NCBI RefSeq assembly: GCF_947381555.1
Contig: NZ_CANCWQ010000008.1
Location: 1 to 64,000 of the forward strand
Length of the DNA: 64,000 bases
From: Limosilactobacillus pulli
Lineage (GTDB): Bacteria; Bacillota; Bacilli; Lactobacillales; Lactobacillaceae
Direction of reading: 5' to 3'
This document shows, one piece after another, positions 8,155-16,268 of this stretch (positions are counted from its first letter, which is position 1; the number at the start of each line of letters is the position of its first letter). The translations under genes and the position numbers were made by a program. The notes beneath the pieces are model-generated. The model worked only from the letters and a program-made list of their open reading frames with translations. It was not told the DNA's origin and made no database searches.

Positions 8155-9096
8155 GTGATTAGATTGATTAAATACGAAAACGTGGGCATGAGATATGGTC
8201 AAAACGTCATCTTAAAAGACATCACGCTGACGATCAATAATGGCGAGCTGTTTGTCCTGGTTGGCCCCAGCGGCAGCGGCAAGACCACGCTGCTTAGAAT
8301 GATCAACCGGCTGACAGCGCCAACTACTGGCAACGTCTATCTGGATGAAAAGCGCGTCAAAGACTATGACTTGCGCGAGCTGCGTCTGCATATGGGATAC
8401 GTATTGCAGAGCAGCAGTCTGTTTCCTAATCTAACGGTTGGTGAAAATATTGCCATTCAGCTTGAGCAGCAGGGCGTCAATAAAAAAGATCGGCGTAAAC
8501 GTTCGATGGAGCTGCTTGATCAAGTTGGCCTGCCAGCTAGTGATTTTATCGATCGGCATCCCGATGAGCTTTCGGGTGGTCAGCAGCAGCGCGTAGCCAT
8601 CGCCCGCTCAATGGCCACTCAGCCCCAGCTTATCTTAATGGATGAATCGTTCAGCGCGCTTGATCCGGTTTTACGTACTCAACAGCAGGACTTGTTGTTA
8701 AAGCTGCATCGCCAGTCAAAGACAACTGTTGTTTTTGTTACCCATGACATGCAAGAGGCACTGCGGTTAGGCGATCGGATTGCCGTGATCAATGATGGTC
8801 AACTGCAGCAGGTTGGCACGCCAAATGAGATTTTGGAACAGCCAGCCAATCAGTTTGTCACCGACTTTTTTGCAACTGCGCGGCCAAGATTGGGCACCAT
8901 GACCGCGCTCTTATCGTCAAAACTAGTACAAAAAGCGCCAGTTGCTGATCAATCTGCCGCCGTCGCTACGGTAGCAGAACTGGCAAGTCTTACGCCTGAC
9001 GCGGTTGGCTGGCTTTGCTTTCAATACCAGGGGCAGGGTTTTAGAATTCAGACAACTGATCTGCTGCATTATTTAGGACAAAGAGAGGAGCGATAA
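8155..9096 (+). CDS. opuCA: Osmoprotectant (glycine betaine/carnitine/choline) ABC transporter ATPase
   Basis: Nucleotide-binding subunit of a type I importer. GPSGSGKTT (residues 37-45) is Walker A, LSGGQQQR (about 139) the signature and LILMDE (about 160) Walker B, followed by FVTHDMQEA with the switch His. The ATPase core ends near residue 240. The remaining 70 residues are too short for the tandem CBS domains of longer OpuCA and OpuAA proteins, so ionic-strength sensing may be missing or different. GTG at 8155 is used; TTG at 8164 would give the family-like N-terminus MIKYENVGMRYG and is an alternative. It is followed after 1 bp by its permease partner. Confidence 0.88.
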   Translation: MIRLIKYENVGMRYGQNVILKDITLTINNGELFVLVGPSGSGKTTLLRMINRLTAPTTGNVYLDEKRVKDYDLRELRLHMGYVLQSSSLFPNLTVGENIAIQLEQQGVNKKDRRKRSMELLDQVGLPASDFIDRHPDELSGGQQQRVAIARSMATQPQLILMDESFSALDPVLRTQQQDLLLKLHRQSKTTVVFVTHDMQEALRLGDRIAVINDGQLQQVGTPNEILEQPANQFVTDFFATARPRLGTMTALLSSKLVQKAPVADQSAAVATVAELASLTPDAVGWLCFQYQGQGFRIQTTDLLHYLGQREER

Positions 9097-9097
9097 G

Positions 9098-10627
9098 ATG
9101 ACTGAATTGCTTAATACGATCGCAACGCAAAAAAGTCAGATTGAGCAGGCACTGTGGGAACATCTTTCGTTATCGTTTTGGGCGTTGGTGATTGCCATGC
9201 TGATTGCGATTCCATTGGCAGTGTTGCTGAAAAACAGTCGACATGCCGGCGAGATCGTTTTGCAGCTGGCCGGAGTGATGCAGACGATTCCCAGTTTGGC
9301 ACTGCTAGGACTGCTGATTCCGCTGGTTGGGATCGGCAGCTTTCCAGCCTTAATTGCTCTGGTTGTCTACGGTATTATGCCGATCTATCAAAATACCTAT
9401 TCTGGCCTGCGCAGCGTTGATCCAAATCTTGAAGAAGCCGCGACGGCATTTGGCCTTTCGCGTTGGAAAAAACTGACGCGACTGGAATTGCCCATGGCGC
9501 TGCCCGTGATCTTATCCGGAATTCGCATCTCCTTGGTCATGATTATCGGGACGGCAACCCTAGCCGCTTTAATTGGTGCTGGTGGGCTGGGGACCTACAT
9601 TATGCTGGGAATCAATCAAAACAACAACGCCTACCTGATTATTGGAGCAGGGCTTTCGGCAATGTTGGCGCTTTTGATGTCGGCACTGCTAAAATATGTC
9701 GGTGCTTCCAAAAAACATCTCAAGCAGGGAATCATCGTGGCCGTGCTTGCTTTGGTGGGGTTTGGCGGTTGGCGAGCCTGGAGCAGCATTCAAAGCGAAT
9801 CAGAGCCAATCGTGATTGCTGGTAAACTAGGAAGCGAACCTGATATTTTAATCCACATGTACAAAGATCTGATTGTAAATGACGATCCGCATGCCAAGGT
9901 CGAGTTAAAGGCTAACTTTGGCGGTACCAGCTTTTTATTCCGTGCGCTGCGCAATGATCAGATCGATATCTATCCTGAGTTTACCGGAACCGTTTTACAG
10001 TCGCTGGTTCATGATCAACGAGCGACGCCACGTGATCCGGTTAAGACATACCAACGGGCGCGACGTCTGTTGAAGCAGGAATACAACCTAACGTATCTGA
10101 AGCCGATGAAGTATCAAAATGGCTACGATCTGGCCGTCAGCGCTGATTTTGCCAAGGAACATCAGCTTACCAAGCTCAGCGATTTGACTAAAATCAACGA
10201 TCAGATCACAGCCGGCTTTGATCCTGACTTTGCCAATCAAAAAGACGGCTATCTAGGTCTAAAAACGGCGTATAACCTAGACTTCAAACAGGTAAAGACG
10301 ATGGAGCCCGCGCTGCGTTACCAGGCAATTGCTGCTGGTCGTGTCAATCTGGTCGATGGTTATACGACAGATCCGCAAGTGCGACAGTACCATCTCAAGG
10401 TGCTTAAAGATGATCAGCATTTCTTCCCGCCTTATCAGGGAGCACCTTTGATGAAGGCCTCGTTTGCCAAAAAGCATCCCCAGGTCGTTAAAAGTTTGAA
10501 CAAGTTGGCTGGCAAGATCAGCGAAAAAGACATGCAGGAAATGAACTATCAAGTAACGGTTCAGCATCAAAAAGCCAGCGCTGTTGCCCATGAATATTTA
10601 ATCGCTCACCACCTGATTAAAAAATAG
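9098..10627 (+). CDS. opuCB: Osmoprotectant ABC permease fused to substrate-binding protein
   Basis: A 509-residue fusion. The N-terminal part (to about residue 215) has six hydrophobic segments with the permease coupling sequence near EEAATAFGLSRWKKLTRLELP. The C-terminal part (from about residue 235, IVIAGKLGSEPDILIHMYKDLI) is an OpuAC-type ligand-binding domain that would lie outside, tethered to the membrane. It belongs to the family that binds quaternary ammonium compounds (GGTSFLFRALRNDQIDIYPEFTGT). Such fusions are typical of OpuC/OpuF-like and BusAB systems in lactic acid bacteria, so two genes suffice for a complete transporter. An AGAGAGGAG site precedes the ATG. Exact substrate among betaine, carnitine and choline is not visible. 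Confidence 0.88.
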   Translation: MTELLNTIATQKSQIEQALWEHLSLSFWALVIAMLIAIPLAVLLKNSRHAGEIVLQLAGVMQTIPSLALLGLLIPLVGIGSFPALIALVVYGIMPIYQNTYSGLRSVDPNLEEAATAFGLSRWKKLTRLELPMALPVILSGIRISLVMIIGTATLAALIGAGGLGTYIMLGINQNNNAYLIIGAGLSAMLALLMSALLKYVGASKKHLKQGIIVAVLALVGFGGWRAWSSIQSESEPIVIAGKLGSEPDILIHMYKDLIVNDDPHAKVELKANFGGTSFLFRALRNDQIDIYPEFTGTVLQSLVHDQRATPRDPVKTYQRARRLLKQEYNLTYLKPMKYQNGYDLAVSADFAKEHQLTKLSDLTKINDQITAGFDPDFANQKDGYLGLKTAYNLDFKQVKTMEPALRYQAIAAGRVNLVDGYTTDPQVRQYHLKVLKDDQHFFPPYQGAPLMKASFAKKHPQVVKSLNKLAGKISEKDMQEMNYQVTVQHQKASAVAHEYLIAHHLIKK

Positions 10628-10635
10628 CTTTATGA

Positions 10636-10673
10636 GAGTCAGCTGCCACTAAATGGCGACTGGCCTTTTGTTT
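10636..10673 (+). terminator. Terminator after the osmoprotectant operon
   Basis: GTCAG.TGCCA pairs with TGGC.ACTGGC around a CTAAA loop and is followed by CTTTTGTTT. Confidence 0.75.
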
Positions 10674-10813
10674 CGTACATCTACAAACATTCGACGTTTA
10701 TATCTACTGGTATCTTTTATAAACTTTTCATTAATAATCAACGAATAAATTAGAATAGTTTTAATCAAGCCGAATATTTTAATTAACGATTATGGTACCG
10801 ATTCCAAATTTAA

Positions 10814-11113
10814 GACGAAGAGCGGCTGGATGAGATTTTTTTAATTCAAACAGGTCCTGAATATCAAGAAATTCTGGATGATCTGGAATATCGGATCAAC
10901 CATCCTGAAACCACGCCAAGCGGTCAATTAGTTGAAAAGATTAAAAATGATTCGTTGGTTGACTACGCACTGCATCAGGCTCATAAATACCAAGATGGTG
11001 CCATTCAAGCCTTGCGTCCATTCCGCGGCTTTGAGGAAAACAATGGCAACATTAGTGCTGATGAGCTAGCCAAGAAACTCTTTGAAGGAACTTGGCGTCT
11101 AAACAAGTCATAG
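10814..11113 (+). pseudogene. C-terminal remnant of an unrecognised protein
   Basis: An open frame of 99 codons without any start codon follows a TAA at 10811 and ends with TAG at 11113, just before a strong terminator. The encoded tail is hydrophilic and mixed in charge (it contains EYQEILDDLEYRINHPE, VDYALHQAHKYQDG, LRPFRGFEE and ends EGTWRLNKS). It reads as natural coding sequence with its 5' part lost; a T7 run at 10834-10840 may be where the frame was broken. I do not recognise the family. Bases 10674-10813 hold no gene. Confidence 0.55.
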
Positions 11114-11121
11114 ATAAAGGT

Positions 11122-11165
11122 AAAGTCGGTTTGGAAATCATGTGATCTTCAAACCGACTTTTTTA
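11122..11165 (+). terminator. Terminator after the remnant gene
   Basis: AAGTCGGTTTG (11123-11133) and CAAACCGACTT (11150-11160) form a perfect 11-bp stem followed by Ts. Confidence 0.9.
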
Positions 11166-11336
11166 TATCATTTTAAATTGTTGTTCATTGAATCCAGTCA
11201 CTGCGCATTATTGAGAAACGAGCTAAATCGTCAATAAGCGTTCGATCAGGACTGAACTTGAGTGGTAAAAAATTAATCAGGAAGTCAGCAAGCCATGCTA
11301 AAATAAAGCGCGAAGAAATGGATTAGGAGGGATGAA

Positions 11337-11669
11337 ATGACCCCAATTGAGCAACAAGTATGGGATGCGTTAACCGCTGTAATTGACCCTGAGCTTAGCG
11401 TCAGCATCGTTGACCTCGGCTTAATATATGAAATTGAGGTTGATGACCAAGGCTGCTGCAGTATCAAGATGAGTTTAACGACACCTGGCTGTCCCTTAAG
11501 CAGTTTTCTACAAAATGACATCGAAAGGGCCGCTAAAAAAGTGCCAGCCATTCGTGATGCTCGCGTTCAGCTGGTCTGGTATCCAGTCTGGAGCATTGCC
11601 AGAATGTCATCGAAAGCACGCCGTCAGTTAGGGATTGGAGGAAGCCTGCATGACCAGCAAAACCGTTGA
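11337..11669 (+). CDS. DUF59/MIP18-family metal-sulfur cluster assembly factor (SufT/PaaD-like)
   Basis: Cytoplasmic protein of 110 residues. DPEL (17-20) within an IVDLGLIY context and TTPGCPL with Cys52 are the hallmarks of the family, whose members (SufT, PaaD, eukaryotic MIP18) help mature iron-sulfur proteins. The GGAGGG site lies 7 bp before the ATG. The gene overlaps the DUF1858 gene downstream by 20 bp and heads a three-gene operon with DUF1858 and DUF438 proteins, a recurrent association in Firmicutes often linked to nitric oxide or redox stress. The last 20 residues, translated over the next gene's ribosome binding site, look unconstrained. Confidence 0.85.
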   Translation: MTPIEQQVWDALTAVIDPELSVSIVDLGLIYEIEVDDQGCCSIKMSLTTPGCPLSSFLQNDIERAAKKVPAIRDARVQLVWYPVWSIARMSSKARRQLGIGGSLHDQQNR

Positions 11670-11886
11670 TTTTAGCCAGCCAGTATATGATCTTGCCCAA
11701 CAGGATCCTGATTTTGTCGCTATTATGGTCGAAGCCGGCTTTGATAAAATCAAAATTCCAGGGATGCTTGATACTGTTGGCCGTTTCGTCAATATCAATC
11801 GGGGCTGTCTAGCGATGAATATTGATAAGCACCTTGTAATCGACACTTTTAAACGACATGGGTATGAAGTGATTAACCATGACTGA
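11650..11886 (+). CDS. DUF1858 domain protein
   Basis: Small protein of 78 residues starting at the ATG at 11650, with GGAGGA seven bases upstream; the frame also contains a TTG at 11635 that is part of that ribosome site. PVYDLAQQDPDFVAIMVEAGFDKI and a following PGMLDTVGRFVNINRGC match DUF1858, a helical domain found alone or fused to DUF438/hemerythrin proteins and to hybrid-cluster-like partners. It is sandwiched by overlapping reading frames (20 bp upstream, 8 bp downstream), so the three products are probably made together. The function is not established. Confidence 0.85.
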   Translation: MTSKTVDFSQPVYDLAQQDPDFVAIMVEAGFDKIKIPGMLDTVGRFVNINRGCLAMNIDKHLVIDTFKRHGYEVINHD

Positions 11887-13214
11887 ACAGCGTAATCTCC
11901 ATCAGCGTCAGCAGCAGCTGGTTAAGATTCTGACGTTTTTAAGCAATGGTGGCGACTTTAAGCAGGCCCAACAATTGTTTGATCAAGAGTTTGCCAATGT
12001 TGACGTAGCTGAGATTACGGCAGCTGAAAGACAGCTGATCGCCAATGGTTTGGATCCGCGTGAGATTCAAAAATTATGCAACGTACATGTGGCACTGTTT
12101 AAGGATGCCATCACGCCAGGCAAACCGAATGCTGCTTTTGAAACTCCTGGGCATCCCGTCTACACGCTGAAACTGGAAAACAAGATTATTGAGTCTTTGA
12201 TCAACGACGAGCTGCTGCCCTGTCTTAAAAAGTGGCAGCAGGACGGCAGTGACAATGAGTATCTCCAACGAATGCGGCATGCTCTAAAAGATCTGCTGAC
12301 CATCGACCGGCATTATGCGCGCAAGGAAAATACTCTGTTTCCATTAATGGATAAATATGGCATTACGGCACCGCCTAAGGTTATGTGGGGCGTTGATGAC
12401 GACATTCGCGGATATATTAAAAAGGCCAACCAGCTGGTCAATCAGCAGCCACTGCCTGATAAATACGCCATTGAGGCTGCCGTAGAACAAGCCGCTCAGG
12501 AAGTATTGGCCATGATCGTTAAAGAAGAAGACATCATGCTGCCCATGTTGGCTGAGGTTGCCACACCTGCTGACTGGGCCCGTGTCAGAGAAGATGAGGA
12601 CGCAATCGGCTATACGCTGATCTCAACGCCAATCAATTGGCAGCCGACCAAGCAGGAACTTGCTGACGCGGCAAACAAGCCCACCAACTCCACTCTGGGT
12701 CAGCAGTTTAATCAAATTGCCAAACAACTGGCTACCACTGACGCGCAAGTCAATCGAACCACTCAGCCAAGTGAGCAGGGGACTTCAACAATGACGCTGC
12801 CCGTTGATCCGCAAGCCAGAATTGACCTGGCAACTGGGCAGCTAAGTCCAGAAGAATTGATCGCGATCTTTAAACTGCTCCCGGTTGATCTGACCTTTGT
12901 CGACGCGGCTGATCAAGTACGCTGGTATTCAGATATTCCCGATCGCATCTTTCCCCGCGCTAAAAGCGTAATCGGACGGTCCGTCTATAATTGTCATCCT
13001 CCTAAGGCCCAGCCTAAGGTTAAAAAAGATTTTAACCAGTTTTCATGCAGGAATCAGTGATCGCGAAGAATTCTGGTTCAACCTGCATGGCGAGCGTTTC
13101 ATTCATCTGCAATACATTGCCGTTCGCCGTGAAGATGGCACCTATTTGGGATGTCTAGAGATTGGCCAGGATGCCACCTACCTGCGCAGCCTCAAAGATG
13201 AAAAACGCCGCTAG
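11879..13214 (+). pseudogene. DUF438-hemerythrin-PAS protein with C-terminal frameshift
   Basis: The protein has an N-terminal DUF438 domain (about residues 10-80), a hemerythrin-like four-helix bundle (about 100-235, with HALKDLLTIDRHYARKENTLFP and EEDIMLPM supplying His and Glu metal ligands), a linker, and a PAS domain starting near 320 (PVDLTFVDAADQVRWYS). In the present sequence the frame ends at 13060. One T too many in the TTTT run at 13040-13043 explains this: deleting it continues the frame through HAGISDREEFW and the usual PAS end to TAG at 13212-13214. Either the PAS domain is truncated in vivo or the base is a sequence error. The family is thought to sense oxygen, NO or redox state. 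Confidence 0.75.
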
Positions 13215-13296
13215 GCTCTAGTCGACAGCTAAGCCAGAAAACACAGCTATAGAATATCTTTTAAATGTTTTACATAATATATAAAAGGTAAAAATA

Positions 13297-13360
13297 AAAG
13301 CGAATCCTACTCACAATCCCATTATTTTAGGGGCATTGAGATTAGGGTTCGCTTTTTTTT
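13297..13360. terminator. Bidirectional terminator between DUF438 and asparaginase genes
   Basis: AAAAGCGAATCCTA pairs with TTAGGGTTCGCTTTT, with T-runs outward on both strands. The asparaginase stop codon lies inside the right-hand T-run. Confidence 0.85.
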
Positions 13361-14342
13361 AGTACTTAGAAAAGGCCTGCCGAATCTTGGCGATATCTTT
13401 AGTCTGGGTCAGACAAAGCATCAGCAGGATTCTTGCTTTATAAGAGGTGAGGGTATTGACCCCGATAAAGTGATCAAGCGGATCAAAAATCGGCTCATCA
13501 AAAACGATTGAATTTGACACTCGCGAACTACGAACAATGACTACGCCTTGTTCAGCCAACTCATCCAGCTTTTCCCGCCAGGCATGGGAATAGTTGCCAC
13601 TGCCGGTCCCAATCACTACGAGCCCATCACAGTCTTGCGCCAGTCGTTTTAAAGCATCAGCCGGCGCACCAGCATAGTAGACTGCCACGCCAACTTTAGG
13701 CAGCATTGAGTAGTCGCTTTGCGAGAATTTAGAATGAATCGTGTGGCGAGATACGGGGCGACTGGTGATAAAGGCCTCAGCGTCACGCATGTAGCCTAAT
13801 GCCGCATGATCATTCAGACTGCTAAAGGCATCAATTTTATAGTTGTTGATCTTGGAAATATCACGAGCCGAGTAGATCGTGCTGGAAAACAGGCAGACCA
13901 CGCCACAGTCATAAGCCTGATCATCAGCTGCCAGCGCGACCGCTTGATAAATGTTGAACGGACCATCCGCACTGGTAGCAGTGGCTGGCCGCATTGCCCC
14001 CGTTAAAACAACGGGCTTAGCCGTGTTCACCGTTAGATTTAAGAAGTAGGAGGTTTCTTCAATCGTATCGGTACCATGCGTGACCACAATGCCATCCACA
14101 TCATCGCGCGCGGCCTGCTGATTGATGACATCACGCAGCCGGATCCATTTTTGCTCGTCCATTTCATTAGAATCAACGCTCATTAAGGACAGCATTTCAA
14201 TATTGGCCAATTTTCCCAGTTGAGGGACGCTCTTTAAGATATCAGCCACCGCTACCGTTCCTGCCCGATATTCAGTAGTCCGGCCAGCTTCACCACTGCC
14301 GGCAATCGTACCACCAGTTGCAATAATCACGATATTCTTCAA
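13359..14342 (-). CDS. ansA: L-asparaginase
   Basis: Hydrolyses L-asparagine to aspartate and ammonia. The 327-residue protein begins IVIIATGGTIAGSG, carrying the first catalytic Thr (near residue 12), and has VVTHGTDTIEE near 86-96 with the second Thr-Asp-Lys triad elements, plus TGAMRPATATSADGP, the family's central loop. There is no signal peptide, so it should act in the cytoplasm despite resembling bacterial type II enzymes in sequence. AAGGATG precedes the ATG. Monocistronic, with its own promoter in the long 5' interval and a shared terminator. Aspartate-degrading aspartase in this window is truncated, so ammonia release stops at this step here. Confidence 0.92.
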   Translation of the reverse strand: MKNIVIIATGGTIAGSGEAGRTTEYRAGTVAVADILKSVPQLGKLANIEMLSLMSVDSNEMDEQKWIRLRDVINQQAARDDVDGIVVTHGTDTIEETSYFLNLTVNTAKPVVLTGAMRPATATSADGPFNIYQAVALAADDQAYDCGVVCLFSSTIYSARDISKINNYKIDAFSSLNDHAALGYMRDAEAFITSRPVSRHTIHSKFSQSDYSMLPKVGVAVYYAGAPADALKRLAQDCDGLVVIGTGSGNYSHAWREKLDELAEQGVVIVRSSRVSNSIVFDEPIFDPLDHFIGVNTLTSYKARILLMLCLTQTKDIAKIRQAFSKY

Positions 14343-15024
14343 AATCTCACATCCTTGTTTGATTAATGGTTTTAATAATACAAGAAAGCCATGAAAATTA
14401 AAAGCCGATATTTATTTACATAATATCGTAGACGTTAATTATACTGAGTTGACCGACTGTCTGCTCTTAAATCTGCCTGATTAACAGCTAAAAATCAACA
14501 AGCCGATTTTTCAAAATAATCATATAACAGTCTTACACGTTTTTCTGCTGATTAAAAACCTTGATTTAACGGCATTTATAGCAGTTTGGTGTAAGATTCT
14601 TTTATCAAAAGTATCTTACAATTATCGTTTTAACACTAAAAATCAGCCCAAAACAGGGCAAATGCAGAATTTGGCTCTCAGACGCACTGAAATTAATCTG
14701 CGCGGGTAGTTGGTCGTTTGAATGTGGCTGAGCGGCGATTATTGGATGAGCGTTTCGCGAGTCCTTTGGCTAACTGTCTTAAACGCGTCCAAGCAAGAAT
14801 AAGTTGCAAATTTGTAATTTTGGGGGACCAACTTTAATCACTAACAGATGGCTACAATCCGACTGCGGGATTTTAAGGAATGGTGAGGCAGCCATCTTCA
14901 CGTCTAAATTATGTACCCACTGAATAAAATAGGTATCTCGGCGAAATATTACGTTCTATATATTATGTAAAGTTACTGATAATAAAAATTCTGCCTAGCC
15001 ATGGCCAGACAGAAGCTTACTTAA
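14343..15024. other. Long AT-rich intergenic region without a recognisable gene
   Basis: About 680 bp between two leftward genes. It holds the asparaginase promoter, two copies of a dispersed TTTACATAATAT motif (14414-14425 and, inverted, 14957-14968), and a cluster of TCTTACA-type words (14531-14538, inverted at 14589-14596, direct at 14614-14620) that can form alternative hairpins. Reading frames are short and lack starts with ribosome sites. A small RNA is possible but nothing specific supports it. Confidence 0.5.
14982..15014 (-). terminator. Terminator of the xerS gene
   Basis: On the minus strand TTCTGTCTGGCCA pairs along its full length (two G-T and otherwise Watson-Crick pairs) with TGGCTAGGCAGAA and is followed by TTTTTATT. 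Confidence 0.85.
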
Positions 15025-16104
15025 TTAACTTTGTGGAGCTTGGTTTGCCTGCTCGCTGATTTCTCTTAGCGCTGCTTTTTGTTCTTTCTGATCAACGTGC
15101 GTATAGAGGTCGGTAGCTGAGGTGCCTTTTTGTCCTAATTGCTGAGAGACCAAAACCTGATCCTTGGTTACGTCATACAGCTCCGAGGCCAAAGTGTGGC
15201 GCAGTTTATGCGGGGTCAAGGGATGGCCGAATGCGGTTGAATATTTTTTAACCATTCGTTCAATGGCATTGGCCGTGATTCGCCGCGTTTTTCCTTGGTA
15301 AACCGTCAAAAAGAAGGCTTGATCCTTTTTAGTGGCCCCATAGCGCTGAGCTCGCAGATCACGGTAATCTTGAACATATTTGACTGCCCATGGAGCAATC
15401 GGCACGCTGTCTTTTTGACCACCTTTGCGCGTGACATCAAGCATCTGCTGCTGCCAGTTAATGTCATTAACGTTAACATTGGCAGTCTCAGAAACGCGGA
15501 TTCCGGTTCCCAAAATCAAGGCTACGATGGCGATATCGCGTTCCTTGTTACGTCGATAGGCCGGCAACGAACGCTTGTCACAAATCTGTGGGTAGCGGTT
15601 TTCGATAAAATCAATGAAGTCAAACTTCATCTGACCACGATACATATGCGCGGCCAAAGCGTGAGCACGATAGTTCAAGGTTTTGGTATCATTGAGTGAA
15701 CTGATTTTTAACATTACGTTGCGCTCAAAGTAAGGCTCCCCATCATTGTTATCAGCCGTCACCGTCAAAAACTTAAACAGACTGCGTAAGGCATTGATGG
15801 AGCGGTTGATCGAAGTAGGGGAGTTGACACGTCCCTGCGCATTGGTGGTGTGACGTAGATGATCAATGTAGAGCATGATATCATCACGACGCAAGTGTTC
15901 CAAAACCGTGGTGGGAATTTCTTGGTTAGACTTGGCGTCAACCAGGCCGCTGGCGCGCAGCCAGTCCATGAACCGGCGAATCTCAGTCAGATACTGATAA
16001 GTCGTCGTAATGGCATGATTGGTTCCAAGGCGGTATTCATTAACGTAATCTGGGAGCCGCGACAGTTCCTCATCGATCAGTTTCAAATACTTATCGGCTT
16101 CCAT
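15025..16104 (-). CDS. xerS: Tyrosine recombinase XerS-like
   Basis: Site-specific recombinase of 359 residues, expected to resolve chromosome dimers at a dif-like site. The N-terminal SAM-like core-binding domain spans about 10-120; the catalytic domain has Arg203 (GTGIRVSE), Lys227 (RKGGQK), His299 and Arg302 (TPHKLRHT), and Tyr334 (DLYTHV). Gln325 (QQLGQKG) replaces the usual His/Trp of box II. Length and the central insertion favour the single-recombinase XerS type of streptococci over XerC/XerD (about 300 residues). No phage genes are nearby. A GAGGAAA-type site precedes the ATG. XerS operates on an asymmetric site generally beside its gene; a candidate is at 16150-16172. Confidence 0.82.
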   Translation of the reverse strand: MEADKYLKLIDEELSRLPDYVNEYRLGTNHAITTTYQYLTEIRRFMDWLRASGLVDAKSNQEIPTTVLEHLRRDDIMLYIDHLRHTTNAQGRVNSPTSINRSINALRSLFKFLTVTADNNDGEPYFERNVMLKISSLNDTKTLNYRAHALAAHMYRGQMKFDFIDFIENRYPQICDKRSLPAYRRNKERDIAIVALILGTGIRVSETANVNVNDINWQQQMLDVTRKGGQKDSVPIAPWAVKYVQDYRDLRAQRYGATKKDQAFFLTVYQGKTRRITANAIERMVKKYSTAFGHPLTPHKLRHTLASELYDVTKDQVLVSQQLGQKGTSATDLYTHVDQKEQKAALREISEQANQAPQS

Positions 16105-16149
16105 TTGTTTCCTCTTTTCTATTTGTTTCTACTATTATATAGTATCAGA

Positions 16150-16172
16150 TTTGCCAGAAAGATTCTTGCTAA
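16150..16172. promoter_or_regulatory. Imperfect inverted repeat next to xerS (candidate dif-like site)
   Basis: TTTGCCAGAA and TTCTTGCTAA are 10-bp arms with 8 of 10 complementary positions around AGA. It lies 45 bp upstream of the xerS start, the place where XerS target sites are found in streptococci. The sequence differs from the streptococcal site, so an operator for either flanking gene is also possible. Confidence 0.4.
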
Positions 16173-16186
16173 GTTTTGAGCATGGT

Positions 16187-16215
16187 TTGACATAAAATAC
16201 GGAAATCGGTAAAGT
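16187..16215 (+). promoter_or_regulatory. Promoter of the LPQTG surface protein
   Basis: TTGACA (16187-16192) and TAAAGT (16210-16215) with an optimal 17-bp spacer, 54 bp before the start codon. Confidence 0.6.
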
Positions 16216-16268
16216 AAATGTTGAAATTGGTTTGACCACCAACTTGTTTGATAAGGGAGTAATCTAAG

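Noticed and set aside
14640..14880. A short rightward frame in the long intergenic region (about 50 codons)
   Set aside because: It lacks a start codon with a ribosome site and shows no recognisable sequence.
15025..16104. Phage or integrative element integrase
   Set aside because: No att duplication, excisionase or phage genes nearby; size and sequence fit the chromosomal XerS type.
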